Source: an uncultured Prevotella sp. (GTDB lineage: Bacteria > Bacteroidota > Bacteroidia > Bacteroidales > Bacteroidaceae). From it: a DNA stretch of 34,833 nt. The DNA lies in contig CAKPZJ010000030.1 in the NCBI GenBank assembly GCA_934204655.1, positions 1 through 34,833 on the forward strand, in the 5' to 3' direction. Both the position numbers and the translations under genes were made by a program. The notes under the pieces are model-generated. The model worked only from the letters and a program-made list of their open reading frames with translations, made no database searches and was not told the origin of the DNA. Within the stretch, counting starts at the first letter, position 1. Every line of letters starts with the position of its first letter. Shown in pieces: positions 25,751-34,269 of this stretch.

Positions 25751-26838
25751 TGAATATGAATAACATCAACAGTATAATCCGCCGTATGGCCGCCGTAGTC
25801 CTCATGCTGGCGGCGGCCATGCCATTGATGGCTCAGCGTATCGAGGTGAGCCAGCCCGTCATCGACTGTGGCCAAGTGCAGTACCGCCAACCAGTATCGG
25901 TAAAGTTCGAGGCACGCAACCAGAGCGGGCGCCAGATACAGATAACCGATGTAAGGACCAGCTGTGGCTGCACGGCGGTAGACTATCCGCGCGAGGCCAT
26001 AGCCCACGGGCGTACGTTTACCGTCACGGCCACCTACGATGCCCGCCAGATGGGCACCTTTACCAAGGAGGTGGCGCTCTATACCCGCGGCGCGTCGGCC
26101 CCGGTGTACCTTACGCTGCGGGGCAGGGTAGTGGCCGAGGTGGTAGACTACACGGGCACCTTCCCGCTTACCCTTGGCGCGCTGCGAGCCGACAAGTCTG
26201 ATATAGAGTTCGACGATGTCAATAGCGGCGAGCGTCCCTTCCATCGCATCCACGTGCTCAACAGCAGCTCTAAGCCCATGCAGCCCCAGGTAATGCACCT
26301 GCCCGACTACCTGCAGGCCCAGGTGTCGCCCTCGACCATCGCTCCCGGCAAGTCGGGCGTGGTCACCCTTACGCTGCTGTCCGACCGCCTGCGCGACTAT
26401 GGCCTCACCCAGACCTCCGTGTACCTGGGCGCTTATCCCGGCGACCGCGTGGCGGCCAACAAGGAGGTCAGCGTGTCGGTGGTGCTGCTTCCCGGCTTTG
26501 GGCAGCTTACCGACCGCGCCCGCGAGTTGTCTCCTAAGTTGGAGCTGTCTGCCACCGAACTTGACTTAGGTTCCTTTGATGGCAAAAAGAAGAAGCGGGG
26601 CGACATAACCATTACCAACCACGGCCGTACGCCCCTCGAGATACGCAACATACAGATGTTTACCACCGGTCTGGAGCTCTCGCTCAGCAGCCGCACCATC
26701 GCCCCGGGAGCCTCGGCCCGTCTGCGTGTCACCGCGGTAGCCTCGGGTCTCAAGCGGGCTCGCTCTAAGCCCCGCGTATTGATGATTACCAACGACCCCG
26801 ACCACGCCAAGGTGGTCATAGGTGTCACCGTCAAGTAG
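25750..26838 (+). CDS. DUF1573 domain exported protein
   Basis: A protein of 362 aa beginning at the ATG that overlaps the A2M stop (25750); ATG 25756 is an alternative. A longer frame back to 25687 lies within the A2M gene and is not used. Residues 1-31 are a signal peptide (MAAVVLMLAAAMPLMAQ). Residues about 35-130 are the DUF1573 Ig-like domain with the signature TSCGCTAVDYP. Two more Ig-like beta-sandwich repeats follow (VNSGERPFHRIHVLNSSSKP; LDLGSFDGKKKKRGDITITNHG). Such domains are frequent in exported Bacteroidetes proteins and resemble ASH/MSP folds that mediate protein contacts. Tight coupling with the A2M gene suggests the products act together, for example by anchoring or presenting the macroglobulin. 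This is inferred from the gene order only. Confidence 0.87.
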   Translation: MNMNNINSIIRRMAAVVLMLAAAMPLMAQRIEVSQPVIDCGQVQYRQPVSVKFEARNQSGRQIQITDVRTSCGCTAVDYPREAIAHGRTFTVTATYDARQMGTFTKEVALYTRGASAPVYLTLRGRVVAEVVDYTGTFPLTLGALRADKSDIEFDDVNSGERPFHRIHVLNSSSKPMQPQVMHLPDYLQAQVSPSTIAPGKSGVVTLTLLSDRLRDYGLTQTSVYLGAYPGDRVAANKEVSVSVVLLPGFGQLTDRARELSPKLELSATELDLGSFDGKKKKRGDITITNHGRTPLEIRNIQMFTTGLELSLSSRTIAPGASARLRVTAVASGLKRARSKPRVLMITNDPDHAKVVIGVTVK

Positions 26839-26856
26839 CCCACCCTGTCAGTCACT

Positions 26857-27744
26857 ATGAGTACCCATACTATGTTACAGATAGAGATAGACAGCGGCAG
26901 CGGGTTCTGCTTCGGAGTTACCACGGCCATCAAGAAGGCCGAGGAAGAGTTGGCTGGCGGTGGCACGCTCTACTGCCTGGGCGATATAGTACACAACGGC
27001 ATGGAGGTAGAGCGTCTGCACAGCCGTGGACTGGTCACTATCGACCACAGTCAGCTCTCGCAGTTACACGGTGTCAAGGTGCTGCTGCGTGCCCATGGCG
27101 AGCCGCCCGCCACTTACGCCACCGCCGAGGCCAATCACATCAATATCATCGATGCCACTTGTCCTGTAGTGTTGCAGTTGCAGCGGCGCATCAAGCGGCA
27201 GTACACCGATAATCCCGACGCGCAGATAGTTATCTTCGGCAAGAGCGGCCACGCTGAGGTGCTGGGCCTGGTGGGCCAGACCCATGGTGCCGCCATCGTG
27301 GTAGAGAACATGGACGATGTGAGCCGCCTTGACTTCGGGCGCGACATCTATCTCTACTCGCAGACCACCAAGTCGCTCGACGAGTTTCGCGCCATCATCT
27401 CCTACATCCAGAGCCACATGTCGCCCGGTGCCACGTTCCGCAGCTTCGACACCATCTGTCGCCAGGTGGCCAACCGCATGCCCCACATCGCCTCCTTTGC
27501 CTCCCGCCACGACATGATACTCTTCGTGAGCGGCCGTAAGAGCAGTAACGGCAAGGTGTTGTTCAACGAGTGTCTCCGCGTCAATGCCAACAGCCACCAC
27601 ATCGAACAGCCCACCGAGATAGACCTCGGTTGGCTCCGTGGCGTTCACTCCGTAGGTATCTGCGGGGCCACCAGCACCCCCAAGTGGCTCATGGAGCAGT
27701 GCCGCGACCACCTCCTCGCCGCTGTGGGGGAGAATGGGGAATGA
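26857..27744 (+). CDS. ispH: 4-hydroxy-3-methylbut-2-enyl diphosphate reductase
   Basis: The last enzyme of the MEP isoprenoid pathway: a cytoplasmic [4Fe-4S] protein that reduces HMBPP to IPP and DMAPP. The three cluster cysteines are visible in SGFCFGV near the start, DATCPVV near residue 101 and GICGATSTP near residue 269. HGEPP and SQTTKS match the substrate-binding His/Glu and Thr/Ser segments. The length (295 aa, or 290 from ATG 26872, MLQIEIDSGSG) fits the family; the second start agrees better with relatives. The gene lies 18 nt after the DUF1573 gene and is probably read with it. The pairing of an isoprenoid enzyme with protease-trap genes has no obvious functional sense. The repeat-rich region begins right after it. 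Confidence 0.95.
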   Translation: MSTHTMLQIEIDSGSGFCFGVTTAIKKAEEELAGGGTLYCLGDIVHNGMEVERLHSRGLVTIDHSQLSQLHGVKVLLRAHGEPPATYATAEANHINIIDATCPVVLQLQRRIKRQYTDNPDAQIVIFGKSGHAEVLGLVGQTHGAAIVVENMDDVSRLDFGRDIYLYSQTTKSLDEFRAIISYIQSHMSPGATFRSFDTICRQVANRMPHIASFASRHDMILFVSGRKSSNGKVLFNECLRVNANSHHIEQPTEIDLGWLRGVHSVGICGATSTPKWLMEQCRDHLLAAVGENGE

Positions 27745-27766
27745 GGAAAGGGCTCTGAAAGGTAAA

Positions 27767-28288
27767 AAAGTAAAAGAGTAAAAATGTAAAAAGCGCTCCT
27801 TGCGCGCTGGTGTTGGCTCTCCTTACGTCCATGGCCATTTTCACATTTTTGGGAATGACCGTAGCTATCACCGTGTAAGTTACGCGCGCTGCAAACACGT
27901 TACCAAAAAACACCGGAAATGGCGCGCGCTGCCTACATGATAGTTTCTGTACCTTACATGGTCGTTCCCAGCAAAGCAAGGATGATGTCTGTTTTTCCGA
28001 TAATCGACCGCCACATTCTGAAAGACCGACCTTCTTCTGAAAAGTAAAAGGGTAAAAAAGTAAAAAGGTAAGAAGCGCTGGGATGGAAGCCACCGCGGTG
28101 ATGACGAAAACGGTTCTTAAAATCGTAGAGACCACTTTCTTCGGTGCTGGGAGCCATCATTAGCGAGCCAGGAGCCGTCATTAGAAACGCAGAGACCGGT
28201 CTTTTTATTTCTTGCGATGACCATTGCTATGCTGCAAGCCAGCACCAGCACGCGAGGAGCGCTTTTTACATTTTTACTCTTTTACTTT
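27767..28288. repeat. 34-bp perfect inverted repeat enclosing 454 bp
   Basis: The sequence AAAGTAAAAGAGTAAAAA (start of the left arm, 27767-27800) is present in exact inverse orientation at 28255-28288 through to AGCGCTCCT. Both arms contain GTAAAANN octamers. No transposase or integrase gene lies between them, and no target-site duplication was evident. The enclosed sequence has a third octamer array at 28044-28079. Confidence 0.85.
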
Positions 28289-28365
28289 CCATCGTAAAGG
28301 CCGGTCTTTTCATTTTCCGTGATGCCCCCGTAATCAGCGCGCGCTGTAAGCGCAACAGTTTATAG

Positions 28366-28384
28366 CCTGGGGCAACGCCCCAGG
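28366..28384. other. perfect 8-bp GC hairpin
   Basis: CCTGGGGC and GCCCCAGG flank a 3-nt AAC loop. There is no T-run on either side and no gene end nearby, so it is more likely part of a repeat or RNA structure than a terminator. Confidence 0.55.
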
Positions 28385-28537
28385 TATTGTCCCCACATAA
28401 GCAAAGCGCGCTGTAGGCGCAGCAGTAGCCGTAGGCGTTACCGTAGCAGGCATGCTCTGTAATTGGGGTAGTGCCTGTATGCATGGCAATGGCCACCTGT
28501 ATTATCCCCTTGACCACAAAAAAACTGCGTGTTCTCC

Positions 28538-28568
28538 TTTGCGGTGTCTGTGGTTTGCGCTACCTTTG
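28538..28568 (+). promoter_or_regulatory. promoter of the second M16 gene
   Basis: TTTG (28538-28541), a 19-nt spacer and TACCTTTG (28561-28568) match the Bacteroidetes consensus exactly. It decides the start codon of the gene: the ATG at 28529 lies upstream of it. Confidence 0.85.
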
Positions 28569-28594
28569 TAACACGCATAATCATTAAATATTTC

Positions 28595-31477
28595 ATGATG
28601 AACAGACTACTCTTGTCGGCCCTTGCGGTGCTTACGGCACTGGCCGCTCAGGCGCAGACGCCCAAGGCGTTGCAGGTAAAGGAAATGAAACTGAAGAACG
28701 GGATGACCGTTTGGATCAACGAGGACCACTCTCAGCCCAAGGTGTTTGGCGCGGTGGTGGTGCGAGCCGGTGCGGCCGACTGCCCGAATACGGGCATAGC
28801 CCACTACTTCGAACATATCATGTTCAAGGGTACCGACAAGATTGGCACGACCAACTATAGCGCCGAGAAGGTATGGCTTGACTCCATATCGGCCCAGTAC
28901 GACCTGCTGGCAGCCACCACCGACACCGCCGCGCGTGGCCATATACAGCGCCACATCAACCAGCTCAGTCGGCACGCGGCCCAGTATGCCATCCCCAACG
29001 ACTTCAACAATCTTATCTCGCGCTACGGCGGCACTGGTCTCAACGCTGCCACTACCTACGACTACACCTATTATTATAATACGTTCTCGCCACAATACCT
29101 GTCGCAGTGGGCAGCGCTCAACAGCGAGCGACTGATAAGCCCGGTGTTCCGGCTGTTCCAGGGCGAATTGGAAACGGTGTACGAGGAGAAGAACCGCGCG
29201 GCCGACGACCTGTTCACCAGCGCCTTTAACCGCGTCATGGGCTACGCCTTTGACGGCACTCCCTACGCTTATCCTGTCCTTGGCTCTACCGAGAACCTCA
29301 AGAATCCGCGCCTCAGCGACATGTACCGTTTCTACCACGACTACTACGTGGCTGGCAACATGGGCCTCATCCTGTGTGGCGACCTGCAGACCGACAGCTT
29401 AGTCTCCCTGCTCGATGCCACCTTTGGCCGCATCCCTGCCGGCAACGCCCCCGAGCCCCGTCCATTCTCCTGGACCGACTATCGGCAGCAGACGTACGAG
29501 GTAAAGATACCCATTCCAGTGATAAGTGCCGAACTGATAGGCTTCAAGGGCCCTGCCGCCGCCAGCCCCGATGCCGATGTGCTCAGCCTGGCCATGAAGC
29601 TGCTCAACAACGATGACCATACGGGCATGCTCGACTCTCTGATGGCCGGCGGAAAGCTCATGGCGGCCATAGCCATGTGCGGCCCCATGAAGCGGGCCGG
29701 CTTTGTGGGTGTGGGCATCATCCCCAACCTGCTGGGCAAGAAGGCCAAGGCCGAGGACATCTGTCGCAAGGAGATAGACAGGCTCCGCAGGGGCGACTTC
29801 ACCGACGAGGCGCTGGCCCTGGTCAAGCAGGCCGAGCAGCGAAGCCGTCTGGAGACCATGGAAGATATAGCCAAGCGCGCCGAGCTGATGGTTAGCACCT
29901 TTGGCAACGGTCTGTCGTGGAGCGACTACCTGCGCCGGGGCGACCGCCTGCAGCACCTTACCCGTGCCGATATCATCCAGGTGGCCAACCGCTATCTGGG
30001 CGACCAGTATATGCGCTTCGTAAAGCGCTATGGGTCGGCCGACAAGGACCGGCTGGCCCAGCCGGGCTATCGGCCGGTGGCTCCCCGTAACGTGGGGGCT
30101 CAGTCGGCCTTTGCCAAGCAGTTGGCTGCCATGCCCGTGGCCCAGGCCACACCCCGCTTTGTAGACTTTGACCGCGACGCCACCACCACCCGCCTGGCCC
30201 CGCTGGCCACCCTCTACACCGTGGCCAATCCCGTGGACAGCCTGTTCACTCTCCGCATTATCTATCATAAGGGCTCGCGCCACGACCACCGTCTGGAGGT
30301 GGCCGAACAGTACATTGACCAGTTGGGCACCTCGTCGCTGTCGCGCCTGCAGTTGTCGCAGCGCCTGCAGCAGTTGGGTGCGTCGGTCAGCTTCGGGGTC
30401 GATGAAGAGCGGTGTGGCTTCACCGTCCGCGGCATGGATGCCAACCTGCGCCCCACGCTGGCCCTGGTACAGCAGTTCATGGCCGATATGCAGCCCGATG
30501 AGGTCAAGCTGAAAGAGGTGAAGAAGCAGATGAAGGTAGGAGTAAGCTCCTTTGACAAGGACAAGACTCTGGTCGAGGAGGCTGTGCTGGCCCGCCTCAT
30601 GTATGGTGCCCATTCAGACGCGCTCACCCAGCCCTCGGTCAAGGAGGTGGCTGCCATGACCTCGGTGCAGCTCATTCAGTCTGTGCGCGATGCCGCCCGT
30701 ACCGAGACCTCCATCGTGTACAGCGGCACGCTCCCCTCGGCCACTGTGGCCGAGGCCGTCAGTGAGACCCTGAACCCCGCCCAGGCCGTAGAGCGCCACA
30801 CCGACGTACACCTGACGATGGAGCCTGTGACCGAGAACACCGTGTACATCTACCAGATACCCGATGCGCGCCAGACGCTCATCGGCACCTATCAGCCCAT
30901 GGCCCCCACACCCACTGTAGATGCCATAGCCACCCGCAAGCTGATGGCCACCTGTCTGGGCAGAGGCATGTCGTCGCTCATGTTCCAGGAACTGCGCGAG
31001 TTCAGGTCCTTTGCCTACTCAGCTTACGCCTACAGCGTAGAGCCGGTACACGCCCTGCATCCCAATGACCCCACAGCGCTGATAACCACGATGGGCACCC
31101 AGGCCGACAAGACTCTCCAGGCCCTCGGCGTGCTGGATAGCCTGCTGGCCCATGCCACGATAGATGCCGGGCGGGTCGGTCTGGCCCGCAGCGTGATGGT
31201 CAACTCTATAAACACCAGCTACCCGTCCTTCCGGGCCATTGGCGACTACATAGCCACGCGTCGCATAGACGGATATACCCACGACCTGAACGCTGAGGTG
31301 TACCGGGCGCTGTTAGACCGTACTCCCGACGAGGTGGCGGCTTACTATCGCACCCAGGTGCAGCCTGGCCCACGTGCCGTGTACCTCATAGGCAACATCA
31401 CGGCCCCCATGCGCGACCAGCTGGCCCGCTATGGCAAGGTGGTGGTGCTGACCAAGCGCGATGTGCTTAACTACTGA
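28595..31477 (+). CDS. secreted two-domain M16 family zinc peptidase
   Basis: A 960-aa paralogue of the M16 peptidase on the minus strand. The start is put at 28595 (or 28598), because the frame from 28529 includes the promoter and because MMNRLLLSALAVLTALAAQAQ is a proper signal peptide. The zinc motif HXXEH is HYFEH at 70-74, in NTGIAHYFEHIMFKGT; the third ligand should be in ELETVYEEKN near residue 195. The second half is an inactive M16 domain with the conserved ELREFRSFAYSAYAY segment. Both halves together form the peptide-degrading chamber. It shares with the other paralogue an insertion between the HXXEH motif and the third ligand. The uvrD-like gene follows after 59 nt without a clear promoter, so cotranscription is likely. 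Confidence 0.9.
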   Translation: MMNRLLLSALAVLTALAAQAQTPKALQVKEMKLKNGMTVWINEDHSQPKVFGAVVVRAGAADCPNTGIAHYFEHIMFKGTDKIGTTNYSAEKVWLDSISAQYDLLAATTDTAARGHIQRHINQLSRHAAQYAIPNDFNNLISRYGGTGLNAATTYDYTYYYNTFSPQYLSQWAALNSERLISPVFRLFQGELETVYEEKNRAADDLFTSAFNRVMGYAFDGTPYAYPVLGSTENLKNPRLSDMYRFYHDYYVAGNMGLILCGDLQTDSLVSLLDATFGRIPAGNAPEPRPFSWTDYRQQTYEVKIPIPVISAELIGFKGPAAASPDADVLSLAMKLLNNDDHTGMLDSLMAGGKLMAAIAMCGPMKRAGFVGVGIIPNLLGKKAKAEDICRKEIDRLRRGDFTDEALALVKQAEQRSRLETMEDIAKRAELMVSTFGNGLSWSDYLRRGDRLQHLTRADIIQVANRYLGDQYMRFVKRYGSADKDRLAQPGYRPVAPRNVGAQSAFAKQLAAMPVAQATPRFVDFDRDATTTRLAPLATLYTVANPVDSLFTLRIIYHKGSRHDHRLEVAEQYIDQLGTSSLSRLQLSQRLQQLGASVSFGVDEERCGFTVRGMDANLRPTLALVQQFMADMQPDEVKLKEVKKQMKVGVSSFDKDKTLVEEAVLARLMYGAHSDALTQPSVKEVAAMTSVQLIQSVRDAARTETSIVYSGTLPSATVAEAVSETLNPAQAVERHTDVHLTMEPVTENTVYIYQIPDARQTLIGTYQPMAPTPTVDAIATRKLMATCLGRGMSSLMFQELREFRSFAYSAYAYSVEPVHALHPNDPTALITTMGTQADKTLQALGVLDSLLAHATIDAGRVGLARSVMVNSINTSYPSFRAIGDYIATRRIDGYTHDLNAEVYRALLDRTPDEVAAYYRTQVQPGPRAVYLIGNITAPMRDQLARYGKVVVLTKRDVLNY

Positions 31478-31536
31478 CGCAGTGGAGGCCATCGGGGCCG
31501 CCGCAGCGCACCTAACTCCTTAACCCCTTACCTTAA

Positions 31537-34269
31537 ATGACCCAACTATCAGCACCCCTGTGGACACCCGATGCCAGTCAGCAGCGGGTTATCGACGCCT
31601 TGGGTGGTGGCTACCACCTGGTACTGGCACCCCCTGGCTGTGGCAAGACCCAGATTCTTACCGAGCGCATACGCCGGGCTCATGCCCAGGGCGTGGCTTA
31701 CGGCGATATGCTCTGCCTGACGTTCACCAACCGCGCTGCCCGTGGCATGCGCCAGCGTATCGCACACTATATCGACGACGAAGACGTTTCCGACCTCTAT
31801 GTGGGCAACATCCACCGCTTCTGTGCTAAGTATCTCTTCGAAAATCACTGCGTCCCGGCTGAGACAGCAGTCATTGACGACGACGATGCACTGAGTATCC
31901 TGGCCCGTTACCTCAACGAGGAGGAAGATGAGGTCAAGGCCAACTTCAATCGCCGTCGCGGCTATGCCGAGATTATCCATTTCGCCCATTTCATGCACCA
32001 GGTCATACACCGCCATCCCCGTGGGCTGCGCCTGCACCCCGACTGCCTTACCCCCGACGACGTGCGTGCCCTGAACTGTATATGCCGGGTAGAGCGTCGG
32101 TCGCTTACGCCCGAGTCCATGATAGACATCTACGACCATACGGACTACTACCGCGATGCCATCCGTAGCGACAGCTACGATGTAGGCAGTCAGCAGCTTA
32201 TCAACAGGTTGCTCTACAAGATGCGCTACGCCCACGCCTTTACGGCTTACTGCCGCCAGAACCAGCTTATGGACTTCGAGGACCTGCTCCTCTATACCTA
32301 CGATGCCCTGAACGGCCAGCCCAGCCATCCCCGTTATCGCTGGATACAGGTCGACGAGGTTCAGGACCTTAACAGCATGCAGATAGCCCTGATAGACAGC
32401 GTTACCCATCCCGGCGTGGCCACGGGTCAGGGCATGGTGATGTACTTGGGCGATGCCCAGCAGGCCATCTTCTCGTTTATGGGGGCTCAGGCCGACACCC
32501 TTACCCAGCTGCGCCGGCGCTGCGAGGGCCACATACACCACCTGGAGGTCAACCACCGTTCGCCCAGCTATCTCCTGCAGGTTTTCAACGACTACGCCGC
32601 CGACGTACTGCACGTAGACCGCGCCCTGTTGCCCGTTCCCAGTAGCAGCGATGACAGCCCGGCTGACGGCAGCCTGTGCCTGGTGCCCGCCGACACCCTT
32701 GAGACCGAGTACGACGGCGTGGCCCGTCTGGCTGACAGTCTCTGCCGTCGCCATCCTGGCGATACTACGGCTATAGTGGTCACCGCCAACAGCGACGCCG
32801 ACCTGATAGGGAGCCGCCTGCATCAGCTCGGTGCCCCTTACTTCCAGGTGTCGGGTACCGACATCTTTTCAACCCCTGAGGTGAAGCTGTTGCTGGCCCA
32901 TCTCAATGTGCTGGCTGCCGAGACCAACTTCATGGCCTGGGCGCGACTGCTCCAGGGACTTGGCGTGTTTGCCGCCCCGGCCTCGGCCAGGGCTTTCGTG
33001 CGCAAGCTGCTTAACCGCGCCATCCTGCCGTCCGACTTGCTGCTCTACGAGGGTACTGCCACGTATGTGCAGGACTTTGCCGCCACCCTGGCGCAGGCCG
33101 AGGTGGTGGTGTTCGACACCGAGACCACCGGGCTCAGTGTGTTTGACGACGACATTCTGCAGATTGCAGCTGTCAAGATGCGTGGTGGACGCGTGGTAGA
33201 GGGTTCGGCCTTCGTGGTGCATATCGCTACTGACCGGCCCATACCCGCCATGTTGGGCGATGTGCCCAATCCTATCATTGAGGAGCGTCGCCACCAGCGC
33301 CTCTTATCCCATGAGGAGGCCCTGAGCCAGTTTGTCGCTTATGCCGATGGCTGCGTGCTGGTGGGCCATAATGTGGAGTACGATTATCAGATACTGCGCC
33401 ACAACCTGGGCCGTTATCTGCCCGGCCGCGACCTGTCCTGCCATCGCCGCTTTGACACCCTCAAGTTGCTCAGGCTCTTCCATCCCGAGCTCAGCAGCTA
33501 CCGGCTCGACGACCTGCGTCGCCAGCACCTCTTCGGCCTCTGCGAGGACAATGCCCACCTGGCCGATGTCGATGTAGACGACACCTGTAAGGTGGTGAGC
33601 CATCTCCTGGGGCGCAGCGACGACTATATAGCTGGCCAGCGTGACTTCCTCGCGCAGGCCAGTGTGGCCCAGCGGGCCGATGTGCTACGCCGCCATTACC
33701 GCCAGTGCTACGTCGGGGCCCTGGGCCGTCTGTACCAGCGCTGCGAGGACGGCGGCGACCCTGCCTTGGTGCGCGAGCTGCGTAGCCTGTACCGCCAGCT
33801 TCAGGCCGATGGCTATCCAGCCTCTCAGCAAGCCAAGATAGCCTATATACTGCGCTATCTGTCTACGCAGATGATAACGCCAGCCGCCGAACCATCATTG
33901 TCCGAACAGCTGAGCAACCATCTGATGGACATCAACACGCTCAAGGAGGCCGATCTGTGCGGCTCGGGCATCATAGACGAACGCATTTTCGTGTCAACTG
34001 TACACAAGGCCAAGGGGCTGGAGTTCGATAACGTCATAGTGTTCGACACCGTCGACGGCCGTTACCCCAACTACTACAACCGTTATAATCCAGCGGCCTG
34101 CGAGGAGGACAAGCGCAAGCTCTACGTGGCCCTGTCGCGTGCCAAGCGGCGGCTGTTCTTAGCCTGGAGCACCACGCGGGTAGACTATCACGGACAGCCG
34201 CAGCCCCGCGAGCTGTCGCCGTTCCTCACGCCGATACTGCGCCACTTCAGCAACTTGTCATCGCTATAA
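31537..34269 (+). CDS. UvrD/Rep-type superfamily 1 helicase with inserted DEDDh exonuclease
   Basis: A 910-aa DNA helicase in which a 3'-5' exonuclease domain is inserted. Helicase motifs: Walker A APPGCGKTQ near 31-39, QVDEVQD near 270-276 (Walker B), GDAQQAIFSF (motif III), a later STVHKAKGLEFDNVIVFD near 818-835 (motif V) and KLYVALSRAKRRL near 858-870 (motif VI). Between motifs III/IV and V, residues about 520-695 form a DnaQ-like DEDDh nuclease: D527 and E529 in FDTETTG, D616 in GHNVEYDY, and H674/D679 in AHLADVD. All five catalytic residues are present. Such a protein could unwind and trim DNA 3' ends in repair. The usual UvrD length is near 720 aa, so the excess equals the insert. No signal peptide. 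Confidence 0.92.
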   Translation: MTQLSAPLWTPDASQQRVIDALGGGYHLVLAPPGCGKTQILTERIRRAHAQGVAYGDMLCLTFTNRAARGMRQRIAHYIDDEDVSDLYVGNIHRFCAKYLFENHCVPAETAVIDDDDALSILARYLNEEEDEVKANFNRRRGYAEIIHFAHFMHQVIHRHPRGLRLHPDCLTPDDVRALNCICRVERRSLTPESMIDIYDHTDYYRDAIRSDSYDVGSQQLINRLLYKMRYAHAFTAYCRQNQLMDFEDLLLYTYDALNGQPSHPRYRWIQVDEVQDLNSMQIALIDSVTHPGVATGQGMVMYLGDAQQAIFSFMGAQADTLTQLRRRCEGHIHHLEVNHRSPSYLLQVFNDYAADVLHVDRALLPVPSSSDDSPADGSLCLVPADTLETEYDGVARLADSLCRRHPGDTTAIVVTANSDADLIGSRLHQLGAPYFQVSGTDIFSTPEVKLLLAHLNVLAAETNFMAWARLLQGLGVFAAPASARAFVRKLLNRAILPSDLLLYEGTATYVQDFAATLAQAEVVVFDTETTGLSVFDDDILQIAAVKMRGGRVVEGSAFVVHIATDRPIPAMLGDVPNPIIEERRHQRLLSHEEALSQFVAYADGCVLVGHNVEYDYQILRHNLGRYLPGRDLSCHRRFDTLKLLRLFHPELSSYRLDDLRRQHLFGLCEDNAHLADVDVDDTCKVVSHLLGRSDDYIAGQRDFLAQASVAQRADVLRRHYRQCYVGALGRLYQRCEDGGDPALVRELRSLYRQLQADGYPASQQAKIAYILRYLSTQMITPAAEPSLSEQLSNHLMDINTLKEADLCGSGIIDERIFVSTVHKAKGLEFDNVIVFDTVDGRYPNYYNRYNPAACEEDKRKLYVALSRAKRRLFLAWSTTRVDYHGQPQPRELSPFLTPILRHFSNLSSL

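Larger units (their letters stand above)
27745..28537. repeat. intergenic repeat mosaic without supported genes
   Basis: About 790 bp hold several repeat types and no convincing ORF. (a) A 34-bp perfect inverted repeat: 27767-27800 against 28255-28288. (b) Three arrays of the octamer GTAAAANN, each followed by GCGCT: 27762-27797, 28044-28079, and on the minus strand 28288-28258. (c) Four copies of GCGCGCTG at 27884, 27924, 28339 and 28406. (d) A degenerate 35-nt direct repeat at 28188-28222 and 28293-28327 around CCGGTCTTTT. (e) A TCATTAG pair at 28157 and 28178. (f) A perfect CCTGGGGC/GCCCCAGG hairpin at 28366-28384. Reading frames across it translate repeats and differ in every frame. It could be a non-autonomous mobile element cluster, a source of small RNAs, or accumulated debris. 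Confidence 0.75.

Noticed and set aside
27762..28288. CRISPR array
   Set aside because: Units are 8 nt without spacers, and arrays have only three or four units; no cas genes are present.
27767..28288. Insertion sequence with terminal inverted repeats
   Set aside because: The 454 bp between the arms has no transposase frame and no target-site duplication could be seen; a non-autonomous element remains possible and is reported as a repeat.
27689..28365. Frames of 73-148 codons in the repeat mosaic
   Set aside because: Translations consist of repeated LLFYFFTF-type strings from the octamer arrays and change between copies, as expected for non-coding repeats.
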